From the NCBI GenBank assembly GCA_937967535.1, contig CALCMV010000029.1, positions 1-19,285 of the forward strand: 19,285 nucleotides of DNA, in the 5' to 3' direction. Below are positions 15,226 through 19,285 of this stretch, in pieces. The notes below the pieces were generated by a model. It was not told the origin of the DNA, did not search any database, and saw nothing but the letters and a program-made list of their open reading frames with translations. Made by a program: the position numbers and the translations under genes. Source of the stretch: an uncultured Saprospiraceae bacterium (GTDB lineage: Bacteria > Bacteroidota > Bacteroidia > Chitinophagales > Saprospiraceae). How positions within the stretch are numbered: the stretch's first letter is position 1; every line of letters begins with the position of its first letter.

Positions 15226-15391
15226 AGAGCATGTTTAAATTTTTTCAAACTGATAATCACTCCCGATAGCTATCGGGAATGGTTTTGGCGAGACATCAAA
15301 GAGGGAGTTTATCGGCATAAATGACCGATTTGATGTGAAGCCAAGTTCATAAAATGTTGGTTATCAGGCAGAAAAAATTTAAACATGCTCT
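15226..15391. mobile_element. MITE-like inverted-repeat element (166 bp) upstream of the EF-G-like gene
   Basis: Terminal repeats AGAGCATGTTTAAATTTTTT (from 15226 and, reversed, from 15391) match perfectly over 20 bases, and CTGATAA repeats just inside each end. An internal 18-bp perfect palindrome TCCCGATAGCTATCGGGA lies at 15261-15278, and ACATCAAA occurs in both arms. The whole element can fold into an imperfect hairpin. It has no coding capacity. It lies 32 bp upstream of the EF-G-like ATG, so it separates that gene from its ancestral upstream region or carries its present promoter. No exact TAnnTTTG is visible inside it on the minus strand. Confidence 0.75.
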
Positions 15392-15399
15392 TAGTATTT

Positions 15400-15860
15400 G
15401 TCGTTCTCATTTCTCTGAAATTAAGTGTTCACAAATCTTTCATTGATACTTTAAAAATTTAAATTGGCTTAAAACCAAATAAAAGTTTGGCAAAATACAA
15501 ATTTTATAAATTTATACAAGGGGAATTTCTTTTTTTATAAAATAATTTACATGAATTTGAAAAAACAAATATTGACATATAATTATTAACTAAATAATAA
15601 TTTATTTTATAAAATACTGATAATCAATTTATTAATTAAATTATAATTTACCAATTAATTAAAAATTACTAATACTGAAATATGCTCGTTAAATTAACAA
15701 TTAATAACATAAAATTATTTTAATATTTGTAATTAATTCATTTTAAATTATTTATAATAATAGAAATTAATCGAAAGTATGCAATTAATTTTTATTTTGT
15801 ATTTGACAAATATATTTAAAATAAGTGCAGAAAATAAGCGCAAAAGAAGCAGCCAAATGC
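15400..15860. other. Extremely AT-rich gene-free stretch
   Basis: Composition is well above neighbouring DNA in A+T, with runs such as AATTAATTAAAAATTACT. No open reading frame, tRNA or long stem is evident. A TATATTTG box on the minus strand (15814-15807) lacks a partner at usual spacing and is over 600 nt from the EF-G-like gene. It may be a spacer or decayed DNA. Confidence 0.5.
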
Positions 15861-15862
15861 TA

Positions 15863-15932
15863 AGAGCATGTTGAAATTTTTTCTGCCTGAAAATTTTTGA
15901 ATATGCTATAAGAAACTTTTTCAACATATACT
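15863..15932. mobile_element. Short (70-bp) inverted copy of the AGAGCATG element family
   Basis: AGAGCATGTTGAAATTTTTT and the following CTGCCTGA match an end of the 15226-15391 element. The facing arm (15912-15932), read reversed as AGTATATGTTGAAAAAGTTT, pairs at most positions. Only about 28 bp remain between the arms, so this is an internally deleted copy or a minimal hairpin form. Confidence 0.5.
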
Positions 15933-16001
15933 AATTCAATTCTCCTTTTTAAATTCTACATAAAAACGTGATGTATATTATGTTATACTGATAATGTTTG
16001 T

Positions 16002-16009
16002 TAACTTTG
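16002..16009 (+). promoter_or_regulatory. -7 promoter box for recJ
   Basis: TAACTTTG matches TAnnTTTG. No TTG lies at the usual -33 spacing. Transcription would start near 16016, leaving a ~204-nt leader before the recJ ATG. Confidence 0.4.
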
Positions 16010-16015
16010 TGTTTC

Positions 16016-16219
16016 AAATCAATTATTTTCGAGGACGTGCGGGAACTCAAATTCGTCAATCTTATTAACGGATATGCAGCCTTTTTCGCGCCACACACAA
16101 AAAATGTAATTTCTTGTATTAGCCAGTTATTTCAATGACAATCAAAATTTTACACATTCATTTCTGGTCAAATACAAAACAACTGTGAACACTTAAAAAT
16201 TACAAAAATCCACACTATC
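16016..16219 (+). other. recJ leader region
   Basis: The stretch after the -7 box is less AT-rich than the DNA before it, notably GAGGACGTGCGGGAACTC (16031-16048) and CCTTTTTCGCGCCACACAC (near 16080). GTGCG and CGCGC can pair with one wobble. It matches no RNA family I can name. It may be only an untranslated leader, or hold a small RNA. Confidence 0.25.
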
Positions 16220-17917
16220 ATGAACAAAAAATGGTCAATCGTTGAAGTAGAAGACAAAGCGGTCAACAAGCTCAAGCGTGAACTGAAACTGGATACTGTT
16301 ATCTGCAAATTATTGGTACAACGCGGTATCCTGAACAAAGAAGAAGCAGAAAATTTCTTTAATCCCAGATTAGACCAACTGCACGACCCTTTCTTGATGA
16401 GCGATATGGACAAAGCCGTTGCGCGACTCACCAAGGCTATAAAAGACGGCGAAAACATTCTACTCTACGGCGATTATGATGTAGATGGCACTTGTGGTGT
16501 GGCGATGTTGCACACTTTCTTCCAACCACTGAATAAAAATATTGATTTCTATATTCCGAATCGCTATAAAGAAGGCTACGGGCTTTCGATGAATGGCGTG
16601 GAATATGCTGCCGAAAAATCTTGTACTTTGATGCTTGTAGTGGATTGTGGCATCAAGGGCAATGAAGCAGTGGCAGCAGCGAAATCGAAAGGCATTGACG
16701 TTGTGATATGTGACCATCATTTGCCGGAAGGTGAGCTACCCGATGCCCATGCTATACTCGACCCAAAACGCGAAGATTGTGAGTACCCGTACAAAGAATT
16801 GTGTGGTTGTGGAGTGGCGTTCAAATTGATTCAAGGCTATGCACAAGAAAACGATATTGCGATTCATGAGCTTACACCACTGCTTGATTATGTGGCAGTT
16901 GCAACGGCATGTGACATCGTACCAATGACAGAAGAAAACCGCATATTGACTCGCTTTGGTTTGGAAAAACTCAATACCGAACCACGTACCAGCCTCGAAG
17001 CATTGATAGAAACGAGCCGCCGCAAAAGCCCTTTTGGTGTATCGGAAGTCGTCTTTGGATTGGGTCCGATGATTAATGCACCGGGCAGACTTGCAGAAGG
17101 ACGACAAGCTGTAGAATTACTGATAGAAACCGACAAAGATAAAGCACTCGAAATCGCCGCCGCCCTCCGCGAACACAATCTCGAACGCAAACAACTTGAA
17201 CGCGACATGGCAGAGCAAGCCGAGCGTATGGTACGCATGGAGACGGAGATACCCAAGTGTCTTGTTTTGGCACGTCAGGAGTGGAATCGTGGCGTACTCG
17301 GCATCGTGGCATCGCGTATGGTAGAGCGTTTTAATCGTCCGGCTTTATTGCTTGCCGAAGCACCCGATGGCAGATATGTAGGCTCGGCTCGTTCGGTAGG
17401 TGGCTACAATATCCATGAGGCAATCAAGGAAAGTTCTGATTTGTTGGATAATTATGGCGGACACAAATACGCCGCAGGTGTCACGATTACTTCCGACAAG
17501 ATTGATATGTTTAAAGAGCGTATGAATGAGGTGGTCAAAGAGACGATTACTCCCGAACAGTTGAGTCCAAACCTAACGGTCAATGCCCTGCTGCGACTGA
17601 AAGATATTACGCCCGAATTTTGGGAAAGATTGTGCCGATTTGCACCATTTGGTCCGCAAAATATGCGTCCGCTTTTTATGTCTAAAACATTGAGAGAGAC
17701 GGGTTTTGCAAAAGTAGTTGGTGAAAACCACTTGAGTATTGCCGTCCGTCAGGGGCGTAGCGAAACCAAATACGGTATCGCCTTCGGTCAAGCTAAACAT
17801 ATTGATAAAATTCGTACCAAACCCTTTGTGGCTTGTTATGTATTGGAAGAAAATAATTTTGGCGGTAAGAAAACTGTACGTATGAATGTACGCGATATTC
17901 AACCGGCTATTAAATAG
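16220..17917 (+). CDS. recJ: Single-stranded-DNA-specific exonuclease RecJ
   Basis: RecJ degrades single-stranded DNA 5' to 3' with Mn2+/Mg2+ in recombination, mismatch repair and restart of stalled forks. The 565-residue protein is of normal length. The DHH domain has GDYDVDG (84-90), VDCG (141-144), CDHHLPEG (164-171) and LLDYVAVATACDIVPM (221-236), covering the metal-binding acidic and His residues. The DHHA1 domain has NRGVLGIVASRMVERF (356-371), VGSARS (387-392) and GGHKYAAG (413-420). The C-terminal OB-like domain spans ~450-565 with FAPFGPQN. All key residues are present, so it should be active. The ATG at 16220 fits the family start. The gene is followed in the same direction by a lipoprotein gene after ~115 nt containing an AT-rich inverted repeat. 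Confidence 0.97.
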   Translation: MNKKWSIVEVEDKAVNKLKRELKLDTVICKLLVQRGILNKEEAENFFNPRLDQLHDPFLMSDMDKAVARLTKAIKDGENILLYGDYDVDGTCGVAMLHTFFQPLNKNIDFYIPNRYKEGYGLSMNGVEYAAEKSCTLMLVVDCGIKGNEAVAAAKSKGIDVVICDHHLPEGELPDAHAILDPKREDCEYPYKELCGCGVAFKLIQGYAQENDIAIHELTPLLDYVAVATACDIVPMTEENRILTRFGLEKLNTEPRTSLEALIETSRRKSPFGVSEVVFGLGPMINAPGRLAEGRQAVELLIETDKDKALEIAAALREHNLERKQLERDMAEQAERMVRMETEIPKCLVLARQEWNRGVLGIVASRMVERFNRPALLLAEAPDGRYVGSARSVGGYNIHEAIKESSDLLDNYGGHKYAAGVTITSDKIDMFKERMNEVVKETITPEQLSPNLTVNALLRLKDITPEFWERLCRFAPFGPQNMRPLFMSKTLRETGFAKVVGENHLSIAVRQGRSETKYGIAFGQAKHIDKIRTKPFVACYVLEENNFGGKKTVRMNVRDIQPAIK

Positions 17918-17933
17918 TGAATGTGTGTTCGCC

Positions 17934-17979
17934 AATTTTGAATTTTGACTGAATTTAAATTCATTTTTCATTCAAAATT
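17934..17979 (+). terminator. AT-rich inverted repeat after recJ
   Basis: AATTTTGAAT (17934-17943) and ATTCAAAATT (17970-17979) are perfect reverse complements, and GAATTTAAATTC (17951-17962) is a palindrome inside the loop. The stem is weak, so it may only attenuate transcription into the lipoprotein gene. Confidence 0.3.
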
Positions 17980-18032
17980 TAGTGAAGACATTGGGGTGAA
18001 TGTGTGAGTTTTTAGCTTTCGTTATTTTTATT

Positions 18033-18398
18033 ATGAAAAAATTACTCCTTATTTCCTGTTCAATATTATTATTGATTTCCTGCCAACAAGAGGATAAAAC
18101 ACCTTTGTTGATTGGTAAATGGAAAGGCGTGAGTTGGAGTGTACAAGGCAAAGATTCCGGTAGAAATGCGTCGAATGTTCGTTTTGAGTTTAAAAATGAT
18201 AATACATATACTGCTGCATTTGAGGGGAATAATGAGACAGGGACATTCCGACTAAGATTCGACAATAAGCTATTCACGACCGAAGCAGAGAAAATCGAAA
18301 AATCCGTTTTACTCTCCAAAATTACCGCCGATACAATCGTGATGGATATGAATCGTGTGGGAGATAGTGAGCAGTTGGTTCTCGTAAAAGTTAAATAA
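18033..18398 (+). CDS. Small lipoprotein, lipocalin-like
   Basis: From ATG 18033 the protein has 121 residues and starts MKKLLLISCSILLLISC, a lipoprotein signal with the lipidated Cys at position 17 (LLIS/C). An in-frame ATG at 18000 would add 11 residues before this signal and is less likely. The mature part starts after a short polar linker with LIGKWKGVSW, then FEFKNDNTYTAAFEGNNETGTFRL, and strands ending SEQLVLVKV. This layout resembles the small lipocalin-like lipoproteins of Bacteroidota. No catalytic motif is present and the ligand is unknown. It is codirectional with recJ and the next gene, which starts 82 nt later. Confidence 0.8.
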   Translation: MKKLLLISCSILLLISCQQEDKTPLLIGKWKGVSWSVQGKDSGRNASNVRFEFKNDNTYTAAFEGNNETGTFRLRFDNKLFTTEAEKIEKSVLLSKITADTIVMDMNRVGDSEQLVLVKVK

Positions 18399-18479
18399 CT
18401 GTGGAAATTCCAAATGATGCCTGTTTGGTGTAAAATTTGTGGCAATTTGTATTATTACCAAATGCAAAATTGCCCATTT

Positions 18480-19208
18480 ATGAGACAGTTGCCCTTACTT
18501 TTTTTACTATTTCTTTCTACTTCCATTTTTTCACAATCTATTAATCTGCATACTAGTCCTTTTACGGCTTTAGACCTTGCTCCTCGTTGGCGCATTGGTG
18601 TGGAATATGATACACAAATGGACTTGGCATTTAGTCTTGATATAGGTTACGGAAACGATGCTTTGCAAACAAGAACAACAGACCGCAGACGATGGGATAA
18701 CAACTATTATTATCTCGAATTTCGTCCTGAAATCAAACTTTTTCTGACCAGTTTTAAGCGCACTCCCAATTTTCGTAAACTCCAACAACAAAGATTAGGA
18801 CGCTATCCTGCAAACAGTTCAGCAGCCTATATCAGCCTTGAATACTTCCATTCACATCTAAAGAATACTTTCTCTAATACAAATATCCTTCTATCTTCCA
18901 ACTTGGTAGTCCGCTTTGATGAAGGTAGGTTTCACAAAATCAAAAACGGCGGACATTTCAAAATAGGTATCAAGCACCAAGCCGGACGGTTCGTCATAGA
19001 TTTTAGCGGCGGTATTGGGGGAACACGCCGTCATAAATTTTATACTGATGTCAAAAACTGGATACCTAATTATTCCTTCTACCCCGAAGCCTTTGACTCT
19101 GAACCATTCGACTTTGCCGACAAGCATGAGTTTATTGGCACAAGAAGCCTTGTACATGCCACACTAAATCTTCGAATAGGTTATGCGATTTGGCGGAAAA
19201 AACTTTAA
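18480..19208 (+). CDS. Probable outer-membrane beta-barrel protein
   Basis: From ATG 18480 the protein has 242 residues. Its first 18 residues (MRQLPLLFLLFLSTSIFS, then Gln) form a signal peptide. An alternative in-frame ATG at 18462 adds six residues; a longer start at 18414 would bury the signal 22 residues in and is unlikely. The mature part has many alternating strands, for example WRIGVEYDTQMDLAFSLDIGY, YYLEFRPEIKLFL, AYISLEYF and the last strand HATLNLRIGYAIW, as expected for an outer-membrane barrel. It resembles the DUF3575-like barrel group in style, but I cannot confirm this. Function is unknown. It may be cotranscribed with the preceding lipoprotein gene. Confidence 0.72.
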   Translation: MRQLPLLFLLFLSTSIFSQSINLHTSPFTALDLAPRWRIGVEYDTQMDLAFSLDIGYGNDALQTRTTDRRRWDNNYYYLEFRPEIKLFLTSFKRTPNFRKLQQQRLGRYPANSSAAYISLEYFHSHLKNTFSNTNILLSSNLVVRFDEGRFHKIKNGGHFKIGIKHQAGRFVIDFSGGIGGTRRHKFYTDVKNWIPNYSFYPEAFDSEPFDFADKHEFIGTRSLVHATLNLRIGYAIWRKKL

Positions 19209-19285
19209 GAAAAAGTGTATAACACGTTATTTAATACTTAAAAATCCCTCTACATGTTTTCTATTTGCTTAATTTTAGTGTTATT

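Noticed and set aside
15195..15260. N-terminal extension of the EF-G-like protein from GTG 15260
   Set aside because: Most of it lies in the inverted-repeat element, and the family start is at 15194.
13035..15391. Composite transposon carrying the EF-G-like gene between AGAGCATG ends
   Set aside because: No transposase is present, the downstream end is a solo copy with no partner, and the upstream element is complete on its own, so joint movement is not supported.

Overview
The window looks like a chromosomal segment of a member of the Bacteroidota, probably one of the gliding or saprospiral-type lineages. Four things point there: a giant secreted protein built from lamin-tail, SprB-like and Ig-like modules (the style of type IX secretion substrates); -7 promoter boxes of the TAnnTTTG type; no clear Shine-Dalgarno sequences; and AT-rich intergenic DNA. 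The assignment rests on protein style and promoter form, not on a marker gene.

Layout. 1-5813 (minus): the N-terminal 1,937 residues of a giant cell-surface or secreted protein whose C-terminus lies beyond the window edge. A good promoter with a palindrome over the predicted start site lies about 390 nt upstream. 6332-6952 (minus): pyrE. 6980-7464: a tandem array of ten 44-46 bp units plus one decayed unit, between divergent pyrE and a Nudix gene. 7502-8137 (plus): Nudix hydrolase. 8202-8765 (minus): small outer-membrane beta-barrel protein. 8819-8978: MITE-like inverted-repeat element. 9283-10557 (plus): tyrS. 10699-11460 (minus): SH3b-NlpC/P60 peptidase. 11461-11982: gene-free DNA with several inverted repeats. 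11983-12837 (minus): UbiA-family prenyltransferase. 12920-12956: intrinsic terminator. 13068-15194 (minus): EF-G-like GTPase with altered G motifs. 15226-15391 and 15863-15932: two more MITE-like elements, with an extremely AT-rich stretch between them. 16220-17917 (plus): recJ. 18033-18398 (plus): small lipoprotein. 18480-19208 (plus): probable outer-membrane beta-barrel protein.

Most genes are single housekeeping or envelope genes in their own transcription units, not one pathway. Only recJ, the lipoprotein and the last barrel gene are codirectional and could be cotranscribed. No phage, CRISPR, toxin or defence locus is visible.

The unusual content lies between and inside genes. (i) Three related ~185-residue modules in the giant protein, each an SprB-like strand followed by a Cys-containing region I do not recognise. 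(ii) A 45-bp satellite between pyrE and the Nudix gene. (iii) A family of short elements ending in AGAGCATGTTTAAA, one of which sits 32 bp upstream of the EF-G-like start and creates a false N-terminal extension. (iv) Patches of degenerate 7- or 8-bp periodic repeats at gene edges, often as facing inverted arrays between convergent genes and supplying the last codons of those genes.
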